Shown one piece after another: positions 25,688-35,313 of a stretch of 62,882 nt of DNA (its first letter is position 1; every line of letters starts with the position of its first letter). The DNA comes from Nostoc sp. UCD121. Its GTDB lineage: Bacteria; Cyanobacteriota; Cyanobacteriia; Cyanobacteriales; Nostocaceae. The translations under genes were made by a program, and so were the position numbers. A model generated the notes under the pieces. That model did no database searches, was not told where the DNA came from, and worked only from the letters and a program-made list of their open reading frames with translations. Location of the stretch: assembly GCF_014222285.1 (NCBI RefSeq), contig NZ_JACKZS010000020.1:1-62882 (forward strand). The letters are read 5' to 3'.

Positions 25688-28382
25688 ATTAACACCATTT
25701 GAAGATGCTTTACACTTGGCGACAATGTTACGTGTCGCCTTGAATGGACGCGATATTGGCGCGTACCTTTTGACAAAAGGCACTCAAAAAGATCGGTTTT
25801 GCTTTGTTTTTGGTTTTGACTGTAAGGGAATTCATACTACTTTAAGACCCGAACAAATCGATACACTTTTTAATAACATTGAAGCTGGATTAAAAGATAT
25901 CCCTAGCGGTGAAAGAATGACGCTGCATTTGGGATCTTTTAGTTCCGACAAAGAGCGCCAAAAAGAATTAGCATCACTAATCAAAAATGCGCCATCACGA
26001 GATATCAAATACTTGTTGATGGCAGAAAGAGCCAGAGTCAAAGAACTGACTGTTTCTGGTGTTCGGAAGCCAAAATTTTTGAGGATTTATGTCACTTACA
26101 CCATTGAATCTAACTCGCAACATGCAGATGATTGGATAGAGAAGCTTTTAGTCAAAGCTGAAGCATGGTGGTTGAAATTCAAAGGTGAACTCTCAGAAGT
26201 AGAAAATCAGCGCATCGAAACCCTAATCACCAATGCTTATAAGCAGGGTTTTCTGCGCTGGGAACAGATTTTATCTAACCAAATGGGATTGGATATCAAA
26301 CCTTTGACAGCAGATGAACTCTGGAAAGAGGTCTGGAAAAGGTTTAATGATACAGAGGCAATAGAGATTCCTCAGTTGATGACCTTAGATGAACAAGGAC
26401 TGCATGAGGAAGTTAATTCAGATTTAGCTAGTACTAAATTGCTGATAGACAATATCCACGGCACAACTTTGCTGATGGAGTCTAGCGTACCTTGTGCCGA
26501 TCGCCGTTGGGTTAATGTTAACAATCGTTATATTGGCGCACTGTCATTTCTCGAAAAACCCGGAGGTTGGCCAAATAAATCTTCCCAACTACGATATTTA
26601 TGGGAACTGTTGGCTAGAGAACGAGTAGTAGATACAGAGATTTTTTGTGAGTTGACTGCCGCAAATCCAGCAATGGTAAAAACGACTTTGCAACGAGTGC
26701 TGAAGCAGTCAAACATGACGACAATCATGGCTCAAGAAAAAAGTAAAACCATTGATGTCAACGCTCAGTTGAAGCTGAAAAAATCGGTAGCGGCGCAAGA
26801 ACAATTATTTGAAGGTGCAGTTCCGATTTATACGAGTATTGCTATTTTGGTACACCGTCCAACTGTCGAAAAATTAGATGAGGCAACAAGGTATATTGAA
26901 AACTGCTTTCAACGTCCAGCAAGGGTAATTAGGGAAACTGAATATGCCTGGAAAATTTGGCTGCAAACTCTACCGATAGTTTGGGAAGGTTTATTAGCAA
27001 CACCCTTTAACCGTCGTCAGCTATATTTAACCAGTGAAGTTCCCGGATTAATGCCTTTAGTTTTAACTAAACGGGGCGATAAAGAAGGCTTTGAATTGAT
27101 TGCCGAAGAAGGCGGAACACCCGTACATTTAGATTTGTTTAATCAACACAAAAACTTAGCTTTGTTTGCGACAACTCGTGCTGGTAAATCTGTGTTGGTA
27201 TCAGGGATTTTAACTCAGGCATTGGCACATGGCATTCCTGTAGTGGCGTTAGATTTCCCTAAACCTGATGGTACATCAACTTTCACAGACTACACAGAGT
27301 TTATGGAGGGGAATGGAGCCTATTTTGATATTTCCAAACAATCAAATAACTTATTTGAACAGCCAGATTTGCGATCGCTAGAACCAGAACAACAGCGCGA
27401 TCGCTTTAACGATTATACCGCCTTCCTAGAATCAGCTTTAATGACAATGGTTTTAGGATCGTCCACTGAAAGTCAAATTTTATCGCAAACAGTGCGATCG
27501 CTACTCAACCTAGCTTTAGAAGCCTTCTTTACAGATGAGGGCATCAAAGAGCGATATCGACAGGCGATGATGGGAGGATTCGGCACTCTGGCTTGGCAGA
27601 AAACCCCTACCTTAAAAGATTTTCTCTATTTCTGCTCGCCAGAATACTTGCAGCTAGATTCTTTAAGTGGCAGAGTAGAAGACGCTCTGAGTCAAATTCA
27701 GCTACGCTTGCGGTTTTGGCTCTCTAGTCGAGTGGGACAAGCTATTTCTGCACCATCTAGCTTTCCTACTGATGCACAACTGTTAGTTTTTGCTCTGAGA
27801 AACTTATCAGATAGTGAAGATGCAGCCGTACTATCCTTGAGTGCCTATTCAGCAGCATTACGACGGGCATTAAGTAGTCCAGCTTCTATATTCTTTATTG
27901 ACGAAGCACCAATTTTATTTGAATTCGAGCAAATCTCTGACTTGGTTGGCAGAATTTGTGCCAACGGTGCTAAAGCAGGTATCAGAGTCATCTTATCAGG
28001 ACAAGATCCTGATACCATTGCCAAATCTAAAGCTGCATCTAAAATTTTGCAAAACTTGACAACACGACTGATTGGACGGATTCAACCAGTTGCAGTGGAT
28101 AGTTTTGCAGATATCTTAAAATATCCCCGCAACATTATTTCTCGTAATGCTTCAGAAAGCTTTTTTCCCCGCAAAGAAGGTGTCTATAGCCAATGGTTAT
28201 TAGATGATAATGGTATTTATACATTCTGTCGTTATTATCCAGGTTATGAACAATTGGCAGCAGTTGCTAATAACCCATCTGAACAAACTGCCCGGAGTAA
28301 AATGATGCAACTCCACAACAATAAATATGAAGCAATTTCTGCCTTTGCACGCCAGTTAGTGGCTACTTTACGTAGTAGTTAA
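25635..28382 (+). CDS. VirB4/TraC-like conjugation ATPase
   Basis: The 915-aa protein has an N-terminal VirB4-type domain and a C-terminal ATPase. Walker A is in FATTRAGKSVLVSG near residue 516 and Walker B is SIFFIDEAP near 750. Between them come LDFPKPDG and a long helical insert, and after them the arginine/glutamine-rich SGQDPDTIAKSKAASKILQNLTTRLIGR segment typical of VirB4/TraC. It powers pilus assembly and substrate transport at the inner membrane. The open frame extends back to a TTG at 25575, but I take ATG 25635. This is the strongest single marker for the secretion system. Confidence 0.88.
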   Translation: MKQKIGKQSVGIAGNESRLTPFEDALHLATMLRVALNGRDIGAYLLTKGTQKDRFCFVFGFDCKGIHTTLRPEQIDTLFNNIEAGLKDIPSGERMTLHLGSFSSDKERQKELASLIKNAPSRDIKYLLMAERARVKELTVSGVRKPKFLRIYVTYTIESNSQHADDWIEKLLVKAEAWWLKFKGELSEVENQRIETLITNAYKQGFLRWEQILSNQMGLDIKPLTADELWKEVWKRFNDTEAIEIPQLMTLDEQGLHEEVNSDLASTKLLIDNIHGTTLLMESSVPCADRRWVNVNNRYIGALSFLEKPGGWPNKSSQLRYLWELLARERVVDTEIFCELTAANPAMVKTTLQRVLKQSNMTTIMAQEKSKTIDVNAQLKLKKSVAAQEQLFEGAVPIYTSIAILVHRPTVEKLDEATRYIENCFQRPARVIRETEYAWKIWLQTLPIVWEGLLATPFNRRQLYLTSEVPGLMPLVLTKRGDKEGFELIAEEGGTPVHLDLFNQHKNLALFATTRAGKSVLVSGILTQALAHGIPVVALDFPKPDGTSTFTDYTEFMEGNGAYFDISKQSNNLFEQPDLRSLEPEQQRDRFNDYTAFLESALMTMVLGSSTESQILSQTVRSLLNLALEAFFTDEGIKERYRQAMMGGFGTLAWQKTPTLKDFLYFCSPEYLQLDSLSGRVEDALSQIQLRLRFWLSSRVGQAISAPSSFPTDAQLLVFALRNLSDSEDAAVLSLSAYSAALRRALSSPASIFFIDEAPILFEFEQISDLVGRICANGAKAGIRVILSGQDPDTIAKSKAASKILQNLTTRLIGRIQPVAVDSFADILKYPRNIISRNASESFFPRKEGVYSQWLLDDNGIYTFCRYYPGYEQLAAVANNPSEQTARSKMMQLHNNKYEAISAFARQLVATLRSS

Positions 28383-28565
28383 TCGTGGAGTTTATCATGG
28401 ACATCTCCGTCGCCCGTAAGCAAAGGCGGACAAGATATTCACCGCAATGGGCGCTCATATTACCCAACCTACAAGAATTTAATTTTGTTTTGCAACTTTC
28501 TTGTAAATCTCTAAATCCTACTTACAGCAAACTTAATTGCATCTACCTTTTTCAGGTACAGAAAT

Positions 28566-29396
28566 ATGAGAAAAACTACCATTTTTACTTTGACATTGCT
28601 ATCTTTGGCAATCCTACCAGCAATGGCACAAATTCAGACGGGCGCATTAGGCCAGGTTTGGACTGATTTTCAATCATATTCCACAGATTTGCAAAACTAC
28701 CTTCAATATAATCTGAGCGACAACTTAAAGCCTGTAGAAGTACAGAGTCAAAATGCTCTGAGTAATGCCAGAGGAGAATTGAATATACCTAACCCTGTTA
28801 TCGCTGGGCAAAGAGTTCGTGATAATTTGATTCTCTACTCTTCTAATTCCGACTCAAGAGCGGGTCGCTTTGAGAATAATTCAGCAGTGCGGGGAAATTT
28901 AGTTAGTAATGAACTTAATCGGGTAATTACCCGTGGAGTAGCGGTAGGGATTCTTGGTGAAAAGGGACAAATTCGGACAAAATCAAAGTTAGAAAATACA
29001 GAGAGAAGTCTACAAGATATTGCCGGATCAAACGATGCCGATAACCAGATTAATAGCTTTAAGAATAAATTAGAGAGTACTGGTATTGATACAGCTGCTA
29101 AACAGGTTATAAGTATTGCCGACAATTTACTAGGTCAGGGCTTATTAGCATTGTTAACTACCAACCAAGAAACCATTAAAATCCAACAAGAACAATCGAA
29201 AATCGTAGCTGAAACATTTGCTCAGACATTACAAAATAATCAGTCTTTGCAATACTCGAATTTAAACTTGGCAAATATTTCTCAGCAGGCAGAAGAGACA
29301 AATCGCGCTCGAAGAGTAGAAACATCAACCGAAGCCGCGAGACTTTTGCGGGCAACTTCTCAACTAGATTTGTTTGGCAGAAAGCTGAATAATTGA
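28566..29396 (+). CDS. VirB5/TrbJ-like secreted protein
   Basis: The 276-aa product has a signal peptide (MRKTTIFTLTLLSLAILPAMA) and a mature part rich in Gln/Asn and helix. It ends in a coiled-coil like QQAEETNRARRVETSTEAARLL (about 240-262). Signal peptide plus C-terminal helix bundle, placed between VirB4- and VirB6-like genes, fits VirB5/TrbJ minor pilus proteins. A 183-bp gap precedes it; a competing ORF at 28385-28666 overlaps and is not supported. Confidence 0.55.
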   Translation: MRKTTIFTLTLLSLAILPAMAQIQTGALGQVWTDFQSYSTDLQNYLQYNLSDNLKPVEVQSQNALSNARGELNIPNPVIAGQRVRDNLILYSSNSDSRAGRFENNSAVRGNLVSNELNRVITRGVAVGILGEKGQIRTKSKLENTERSLQDIAGSNDADNQINSFKNKLESTGIDTAAKQVISIADNLLGQGLLALLTTNQETIKIQQEQSKIVAETFAQTLQNNQSLQYSNLNLANISQQAEETNRARRVETSTEAARLLRATSQLDLFGRKLNN

Positions 29397-29472
29397 AATT
29401 TAAAATTGAGAAATCTCAATTATTCTGATTCTAGAAAATACTTTTTTTTAAAAGACAGTTACTTAACTGAAC

Positions 29473-30522
29473 ATGCAACTTGCTATTCAACAAATATTTG
29501 CCCAAGTAGGCATTGATGAGATTCTTGATAATGGTGCCGCAACCTCTCAAAGTATTGCCGAAGGTTGGGATAAGCAATGGCTAGATTTATTACAAAACAA
29601 CAGCAGTAATAACTTGTATGGAGCGCTGACAAATCTGGGTATTTTTTTTGCGGTAGGAACCCTGTTGTTTTTCATGATACAATTCCTCAAAGACTTACTA
29701 TCCTATGAATATACCCGTCCCATATCAGCTTTAATTTGGCCTTTTATTGTGGTGATTCTCTTAAGTAATTCAGCCAATGGAAGTATTCTTTCTAATCTGA
29801 CACTAGGAGTGCGGAATTTTCTAAACACTGTGAATCAGCAAGTCGTGGTATCAGCAGACGCAGACAAAATGTACCAGCAAGCACTGAATATGAGTGTTGC
29901 CGAAGAAGTAGCTGGCTCTTTGCTGCGTCCTTGTCAATCACTGACTGGCGAACAACAAAGTCAATGCTTTGTGAAAGCTGCCGAGAAAGTTAACATTCTT
30001 TGGCAAAAATATAGAGATATATATGGAAATAAAAATTGGATAATTAGACTACAAACTAAAGTAGATAATATTAGATATGGCACTGGGATTGTATCAGAAA
30101 CCTCATTTAATTCTTTATTAGGTTCTACAGTGCAAACGAGTATCAAAAACTTTTTAGTTTCGTTACAGTATGCCTTCCAGAATTTGATAGAAGCTACGAT
30201 GTTGCTGATAGCAGCTTTAGGGCCAATAGCTGTAGGTGGGTCTTTACTACCTGTCGCGGGGAAACCAATCTTCGCATGGCTGACTGGATTTTTATCTATT
30301 GGAATCGCCAAAATTTCATTCAATATTATTGCGGTACTGACTGCCGCAGTTATTGTCAATGGGCCAGGTCAAGATGCTAATGTTGATCCAGATTTAATGT
30401 GGTTTATTATTTTTCTAGGGATTTTAGCACCACTTTTATCCTTACTTGTAGCTGCGGCTGGCGGTTTTGCAGTCTTCAGTGCTATTAGCAATACGGCTTC
30501 TTTAGTGAAGGAGAGGATATAA
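29473..30522 (+). CDS. VirB6/TrbL-like polytopic membrane protein
   Basis: The 349-aa protein has a membrane segment near 55-70, another at 83-97 and a cluster of four or five in the C-terminal half (about 225-345: MLLIAALGPIAVGGSLLPVAGKP, GFLSIGIAKISFNIIAVLTAAVIV and ILAPLLSLLVAAAGGFAVF). This matches the inner-membrane VirB6/TrbL channel subunit in arrangement and operon position. Two cysteines (C153, C164) flank a loop in the periplasmic part. It should form the inner-membrane core with the VirB8- and VirB10-like proteins. Confidence 0.6.
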   Translation: MQLAIQQIFAQVGIDEILDNGAATSQSIAEGWDKQWLDLLQNNSSNNLYGALTNLGIFFAVGTLLFFMIQFLKDLLSYEYTRPISALIWPFIVVILLSNSANGSILSNLTLGVRNFLNTVNQQVVVSADADKMYQQALNMSVAEEVAGSLLRPCQSLTGEQQSQCFVKAAEKVNILWQKYRDIYGNKNWIIRLQTKVDNIRYGTGIVSETSFNSLLGSTVQTSIKNFLVSLQYAFQNLIEATMLLIAALGPIAVGGSLLPVAGKPIFAWLTGFLSIGIAKISFNIIAVLTAAVIVNGPGQDANVDPDLMWFIIFLGILAPLLSLLVAAAGGFAVFSAISNTASLVKERI

Positions 30523-30640
30523 GCAACTCAAAATTTTCAAAGAAGAATCTATTCTAAGTATTGGCTATTTTCCCGACTGCCGACTATACGCAAATCATCA
30601 TATATAATGGCTGAAGTTTTTTGCAGGAGGAGATGAATAA

Positions 30641-31441
30641 ATGGTGCGTCTACTAGAAAAAAGACAAAGAACGGGAAGTGTTTTGACAATCTTTGCGATC
30701 GCGTCCTTCAGTTTACATGTATTAGTTTTACTTTTATTCATATTTCAAGGGCTAAATATTCGCCAACTTAGTCTGAGAAAACCTCCCAACTTTGTGCAAT
30801 TAATAGATGGTAAACCAGTAGGCAATATTGATGATTTAGCAAGAGAACCAGAAGCAATCCGTCGATTCATCAGCAAAACGATGATCTCAATGTTTACCTG
30901 GTCGGGAACCTTACCACCACAAAATATCGAAGAAGTTGCAAATCCTAAAGCAGATTTAGGAATTCTAATTAGAACACCCCAAGGTAGTAGCCAAAAAATT
31001 AGTACTAGCACTTGGATAGCAAGTTTTGCCTTATCAGAAGACTTTCGCAAAGGTTTCTTAAGCACAGTTGCAGAAATGACCCCGCCAGAAGTTTTCTCGG
31101 AAAATCCTAACCAAGTTATGACATCACAATTAATTATTAAGCGAGTGTATCCACCAAAACAAATTGCACCAGGTAAGTGGCGAGTGGGGATGGTAGCCGA
31201 CTTAATTCAAAAAAATCGAGTTGGTGGTGAAAAAATCGTCACTCCTTTTAACAAAGATTTCCTTGTCCGTGCAGTAGATTATTTTGGTAATCCCCAAGCC
31301 AACAACGGCACAGACTTGCAAAAAGCAATTTATAGTGTCCGCACTGATAAACTAGAAATTTATGAAATTCGTAATTTATGTTTGCTAGATGGGTATAACA
31401 ACCTTAACGAAGATAATTTAAAGCAATGCAGTGCTGGATAA
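30641..31441 (+). CDS. VirB8/TraE-like bitopic protein, copy 1
   Basis: The 266-aa protein has a short cytoplasmic N-terminus, one membrane helix (about 16-38) and a large periplasmic domain, the topology of VirB8. It is related to the next gene: both have FxLHVL.LLLFIF near the helix, then VQLIDGK/VQLVDGR, REPEAIRRFI/RQPEAIRRFV and a LVRAVDYFGNP/LVRAIDEPATS region. AGGAGGAGATGAATAA precedes the ATG. It likely scaffolds the channel at the inner membrane. Confidence 0.6.
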   Translation: MVRLLEKRQRTGSVLTIFAIASFSLHVLVLLLFIFQGLNIRQLSLRKPPNFVQLIDGKPVGNIDDLAREPEAIRRFISKTMISMFTWSGTLPPQNIEEVANPKADLGILIRTPQGSSQKISTSTWIASFALSEDFRKGFLSTVAEMTPPEVFSENPNQVMTSQLIIKRVYPPKQIAPGKWRVGMVADLIQKNRVGGEKIVTPFNKDFLVRAVDYFGNPQANNGTDLQKAIYSVRTDKLEIYEIRNLCLLDGYNNLNEDNLKQCSAG

Positions 31442-31515
31442 ACCTCTGATAGCTTTATAAAATAAGAGATTTTTAATTCACTGAGTCATAGTTCAATTTA
31501 TATAATCAATTATTA

Positions 31516-32220
31516 ATGCAATTACTTAAACCAGAAAATAAGAGAAATAGCCCATTACCACTCTTGGCAGTAGGAACATTTGGTTTACATGTATTAACCT
31601 TGCTTTTACTAATATTTCATGGGTCTATGTTACAACAGTTAAGTCGGCAACTTACACCTCGAAGTTTGGTACAACTTGTTGATGGTCGCACTATCACAGT
31701 AGATGCTCAACCAAATTTAGAGCGACAGCCAGAGGCTATTCGGCGCTTTGTGGCTGAAACGATGAGCTTAATGCTTAACTGGTCACAACAACAACCACCT
31801 ACACAGGTCTGGGAAATTACTTCTCAACTGGTAGCTGATGATTTTAAACAAAAACTTAAGTCAGAAATTACTAATTTAAATCCAGATAGTCAATTTGAAA
31901 ATGTTAGTAGAGGAACTGAGAATGTATTAGTCATCCAAAAAATTTCTCAACCAACAGAAATCAGTAAGGGAAACTGGAAAGTAGAGATGTTTGCCAATCA
32001 ATTAATTTTTAGCGGTTATGATAGGTTGGGAAAATCAGTTTCGTTTAATAAACAAATTTTAGTCAGAGCAATAGATGAACCAGCAACTTCACTACCAAAT
32101 GCGCCACTACCGACGCACTTCGCAGCTTACCGCCTTGGTGAAGCCAGATTAGAAATTTATAATGTCTGTGAAATCCAAGATAAAAATTGTTCTGGAAATC
32201 CCAACCAAGCTTTACCATGA
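31516..32220 (+). CDS. VirB8/TraE-like bitopic protein, copy 2
   Basis: The 234-aa product is a diverged tandem paralogue of the preceding gene. It keeps the single N-terminal helix (about 15-35), the EAIRRFVAETM motif near 73 and the LEIYNVCEIQDKNC ending that matches LEIYEIRNLC in copy 1. It is shorter, mainly in the middle. Stop overlaps the start of the VirB10-like gene (ATGA). A heteromeric VirB8 ring is one possibility. Confidence 0.6.
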   Translation: MQLLKPENKRNSPLPLLAVGTFGLHVLTLLLLIFHGSMLQQLSRQLTPRSLVQLVDGRTITVDAQPNLERQPEAIRRFVAETMSLMLNWSQQQPPTQVWEITSQLVADDFKQKLKSEITNLNPDSQFENVSRGTENVLVIQKISQPTEISKGNWKVEMFANQLIFSGYDRLGKSVSFNKQILVRAIDEPATSLPNAPLPTHFAAYRLGEARLEIYNVCEIQDKNCSGNPNQALP

Positions 32221-33821
32221 CTCGATACTCAATTCCTGCCCAAACGCCTCCTCAAAATGGATTTGCTCTAACCACAGACGATCGCCAACAAGAAGTAGAA
32301 TCTTTTGATTGGGAATCACGGATATCAAGGTTGGTCGGCTTTGAAGAAGAATCTTCTTCTGGCGATCCTCAAGGATTGGAAGACTCTGCAATGCCGCAAG
32401 AGTCTCCTTATCAACCACAAGAAGTTCAGACTAAGCAACCCCTCTCATCTAATCCCTTTGCAAAATTAGGCTTGGTAGGGGCTGCTACTTTAGCGATCGT
32501 TTTGGTGGGTGGTGTGTTTTTATCCCAGTTGATGGGTAGCAGCAATCAGAAGCCAAAAAATATTGTTTCCCCGCCTGTACGTGAGCAACCAATTAATGAA
32601 TCGACCTCTCAACAGCTAGCAGTCGAAGTAGATAGTCTGAAAACGAAATTAGCCCTGACTGAACAAGCACAGTTGGTAAGAGCCGCCCAACAACAACTCA
32701 GAATTGCCAAATCAACGCCTAAAGTAGCCTTACGAGAACCATCAATTTCTTCTAGAGGTACACAGAAAGTGATCCCAACACCCCCACCAATAGCTTACGC
32801 ACCTCGAACAGTGACAGTTGAGCGCATTGTTAAAGTACCTGCTTCTCAACTGCCATCACCCCAACTACCAGTTGTGAAGCCAAATACTCAACCCGTAGTT
32901 AATATAACTCCACCAGCTCCACCAAATCCATTAGAAGAGTGGACAAAATTATCAAAGTTAGGTAGCTATGGTCAAGTCAATGCCAACGAGCAACCTAATA
33001 ACACGGTAGCGGCTTCTGAACCTCCAAACAATCCACAGCCGCAGCAACAAACACCAAACCCCAATCCTGAGCAAACTCCACAACAGCAAACTCCTGCTCC
33101 TCTAGTCAGTCAAGGGCAACAGCAGGGACAAAATTCTGTAGCAGTAGGAAGTAGTGCCAAAGCTGTGTTGGCGACGGCAATATTTGGGGAAACTACCAAG
33201 TCAGGCGGTGGTGGTGGTGATACAGGTGAACAGAAAAACGTATTTGTGGTTCGATTGAAAGAACCGCTAAAGTCTACCGATGGTGCGATCGCTCTACCTG
33301 CAAATACCGAATTCCTAGCTGAAATTAGCTCCCTCTCCGAACAAGGTCTTTTGCAGATGAACGTAGTCAAAGTTGTCTCGCAAAATAATGGCAACCCCAT
33401 AGAACGAAGCTTACCTAACAATGCAATTATTATTCGCGCTACCCAAGGTCAACCTTTAATCGCAAATAAATTTCCCAGTCAAGGTTCGTCCATAGCATCG
33501 ATGGATTTAGGACTATTCGTTTTGGGAGGTATTGGGAAAGCAGCAGAGTTAATAAATCGTAGTGATACTGAACTGCAACCACTTACTTCACAAACTACCG
33601 TTGACGGCAACACCAGTAGCAGCACAACTCTTACTACTGTCACTAAAAACAGACGCGATATCGCAGCCGGGGTTGTAGAAGGTGGTTTGAACTCTGTAGT
33701 CCCCCAAATTGCCCAACGTAATCAACAGGCGATCGCCCAAATGTCCCAGCAAACGAATATTTGGTTTTTGCCAGCCGGTACAAATATTGAAATATACGTT
33801 AATCAAGTAACTCAGTTTTAA
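32217..33821 (+). CDS. VirB10/TrbI-like channel protein
   Basis: The 534-aa protein has a cytoplasmic N-terminus, one membrane helix (about 80-100), a coiled-coil (VEVDSLKTKLALTEQAQ) and a long Pro/Gln/Asn-rich periplasmic stretch (about 170-310). The C-terminal beta domain (FVVRLKEPLKSTDGAIALPANTEFLAEI ... WFLPAGTNIEIYVNQ) resembles TrbI/VirB10. These proteins span the envelope and gate the channel. ATG at 32217 overlaps the upstream stop; the open frame extends to 32187 but lacks an SD there. Confidence 0.75.
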   Translation: MTRYSIPAQTPPQNGFALTTDDRQQEVESFDWESRISRLVGFEEESSSGDPQGLEDSAMPQESPYQPQEVQTKQPLSSNPFAKLGLVGAATLAIVLVGGVFLSQLMGSSNQKPKNIVSPPVREQPINESTSQQLAVEVDSLKTKLALTEQAQLVRAAQQQLRIAKSTPKVALREPSISSRGTQKVIPTPPPIAYAPRTVTVERIVKVPASQLPSPQLPVVKPNTQPVVNITPPAPPNPLEEWTKLSKLGSYGQVNANEQPNNTVAASEPPNNPQPQQQTPNPNPEQTPQQQTPAPLVSQGQQQGQNSVAVGSSAKAVLATAIFGETTKSGGGGGDTGEQKNVFVVRLKEPLKSTDGAIALPANTEFLAEISSLSEQGLLQMNVVKVVSQNNGNPIERSLPNNAIIIRATQGQPLIANKFPSQGSSIASMDLGLFVLGGIGKAAELINRSDTELQPLTSQTTVDGNTSSSTTLTTVTKNRRDIAAGVVEGGLNSVVPQIAQRNQQAIAQMSQQTNIWFLPAGTNIEIYVNQVTQF

Positions 33822-33935
33822 GAGGTAGGATTTATACCAATTTTAAATTTGCATTGGGTAATGGTAATTAAGTAATTAGTTTTCTTGCCATCTTCCCTAT
33901 CTTCACCTGTTCTATCAATCTCCTAATTTGCAACC

Positions 33936-34508
33936 ATGAAAAAGAATATTTACTTGTCAGGAAATAACTCACGTAATTCTTATTTCCTACCTCTAGCTTC
34001 CTTAATTTTCTCGGTTGCTATGTTATTGTTGCTAGGACGTGCTGGTGCTAATAATGCTGTTCTGCGTTCCATATTTTCCTGTCAAGCGCAGGGTTTAGGT
34101 GGACTAATACCTACAATCAAGATTTGGTATCAACAAGGAACAAACTTAAGTTTTATTCCATCTGGAGAAGTAATTAAAAAAGTTTGGTTAAACGATCCAT
34201 CACAAGTAACTCTAGATTTTGATGGCCCTGTATGTATGCAGTTTGGTCAAGAAGCTAATACTAATATAGGAGATTGTAAAAACTCCGCAGCAAATGTAAT
34301 TCAACTCAGACGAATTAAAAAGCTAAATATTCCTGGACTTCCTCTTACTAAGAATACACTTTTAACAGTTGTTACCGAAGCGCAAGGTAGAAATAAGCTA
34401 TATACTTTTCGAGTGATTTATGGGACAGATAATCCTGAATATCACACTTTAGCAATTTTTTCCGATCCTTCTGGTCAAGAAGGAGCTTGTGCGAAAGTTC
34501 CACGATAA
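33936..34508 (+). CDS. VirB9/TrbG-like secreted protein
   Basis: The 190-aa product has a hydrophobic N-terminal signal/anchor (about 16-33) and a beta-rich domain. Visible elements are IWYQQGTNLSFIPSGEVIKKVWLNDPSQVTL (a GxxI..IWLxDP pattern of VirB9/TrbG N-domains) and LLTVVTEAQGRNKLYTFRVIYG (the TNL..T..GR..Y.F segment of the same family). It would contact the VirB10-like protein in the outer part of the channel. It is short for VirB9, and no VirB7 lipoprotein was seen. Last gene of the operon. Confidence 0.5.
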   Translation: MKKNIYLSGNNSRNSYFLPLASLIFSVAMLLLLGRAGANNAVLRSIFSCQAQGLGGLIPTIKIWYQQGTNLSFIPSGEVIKKVWLNDPSQVTLDFDGPVCMQFGQEANTNIGDCKNSAANVIQLRRIKKLNIPGLPLTKNTLLTVVTEAQGRNKLYTFRVIYGTDNPEYHTLAIFSDPSGQEGACAKVPR

Positions 34509-35014
34509 ACTTCAAAAGTAGCACTCAACAACGACTGAAGTTTAGCTTTGACAAAAAGTGCTGATGCTTACGGATATCTGCATTGTGGCTTTCTAAAATT
34601 CTTGCTTTAATGGGCAACTCTAAAAGAAGAGAGGCTACAAGGGTTAGGTATATTTTTGTTAGCTCTGTATTCCATACAATTGAGAACCGCAATACACCGC
34701 TATTAGGGTAAAGAATTATGAATGAGCAGCGTTGTATTTCAATCAATTGAAAAATGCTATAACTTAACCATATTGGCTTAAGTAAGTTGTCACAATAAAA
34801 TCAAACTATGTAAATAAAAATTAACTAGGCTAAAACCCTTATACCTATCGCCTTTTACCTTTTACCTATTGCCTTATCCCAACGACAATTATTTACGCCC
34901 AACTTACTTAATCAAGCATTTTAAGCCGACATCTTTATAATTCTTCAGATAAAAATCAAGCACAAATTCAAAATCTGTGTAATTATAAAGAAAAGCTTAA
35001 GAGGTTACAGACTC
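34509..35014. other. Gap after the T4SS-like operon
   Basis: This 506-bp AT-rich gap holds the MITE-like element at 34778-34911 and a CCTTTTACC heptamer-like run inside it. No convincing gene or terminator hairpin was seen directly after the VirB9-like stop. Confidence 0.4.
34778..34911. mobile_element. MITE-like element with 12-bp terminal inverted repeats
   Basis: TTAAGTAAGTTG at 34778-34789 and CAACTTACTTAA at 34900-34911 are perfect 12-bp inverted termini around 110 bp of non-coding DNA. No transposase is encoded. A single partial end of the same type (CAACTTACTTAG) lies at about 17668-17679. Confidence 0.6.
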
Positions 35015-35254
35015 ATGGTGACTGCGAAAATGATGCAACAGCTTTGGGCTGTAATTGAGTCTACCCAGGTCAACACCCTGCTCCATTTTGACGATGCTGC
35101 TTTAGTACAATTACTCCTCCAGCAGTTAAAAGCGAAGCAGGTTCTTGATGCCCAGGCAGATAGCAGCCTTAATACTTATATAAAATCCAAACTGCCTCTC
35201 ATTCGTGATACGGCTGAAGGTCGGTTATCCTTCGGGCAAGGCGGCAATCATTAG
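35015..35254 (+). CDS. Small unknown cytoplasmic protein
   Basis: The 79-aa protein is helical and soluble (MMQQLWAVIESTQVNTLLHFDDAALVQLLLQQLKAKQVL; then SSLNTYIKSKLPLIRDTAEGRL). ATG at 35015 is preceded by AAGAGG. It looks like a conserved cyanobacterial small protein, but I cannot name a function. It lies 60 bp upstream of another small gene on the same strand. Confidence 0.6.
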   Translation: MVTAKMMQQLWAVIESTQVNTLLHFDDAALVQLLLQQLKAKQVLDAQADSSLNTYIKSKLPLIRDTAEGRLSFGQGGNH

Positions 35255-35313
35255 CGCGAGAAATCGATTGCTCACTGCCAAGCATACGCTCAGAGTTCAA
35301 ACAGTTGAATATT

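Noticed and set aside
28385..28666. 93-codon ORF between the VirB4- and VirB5-like genes
   Set aside because: It overlaps the clear signal-peptide start of the VirB5-like gene in another frame and has no family resemblance.
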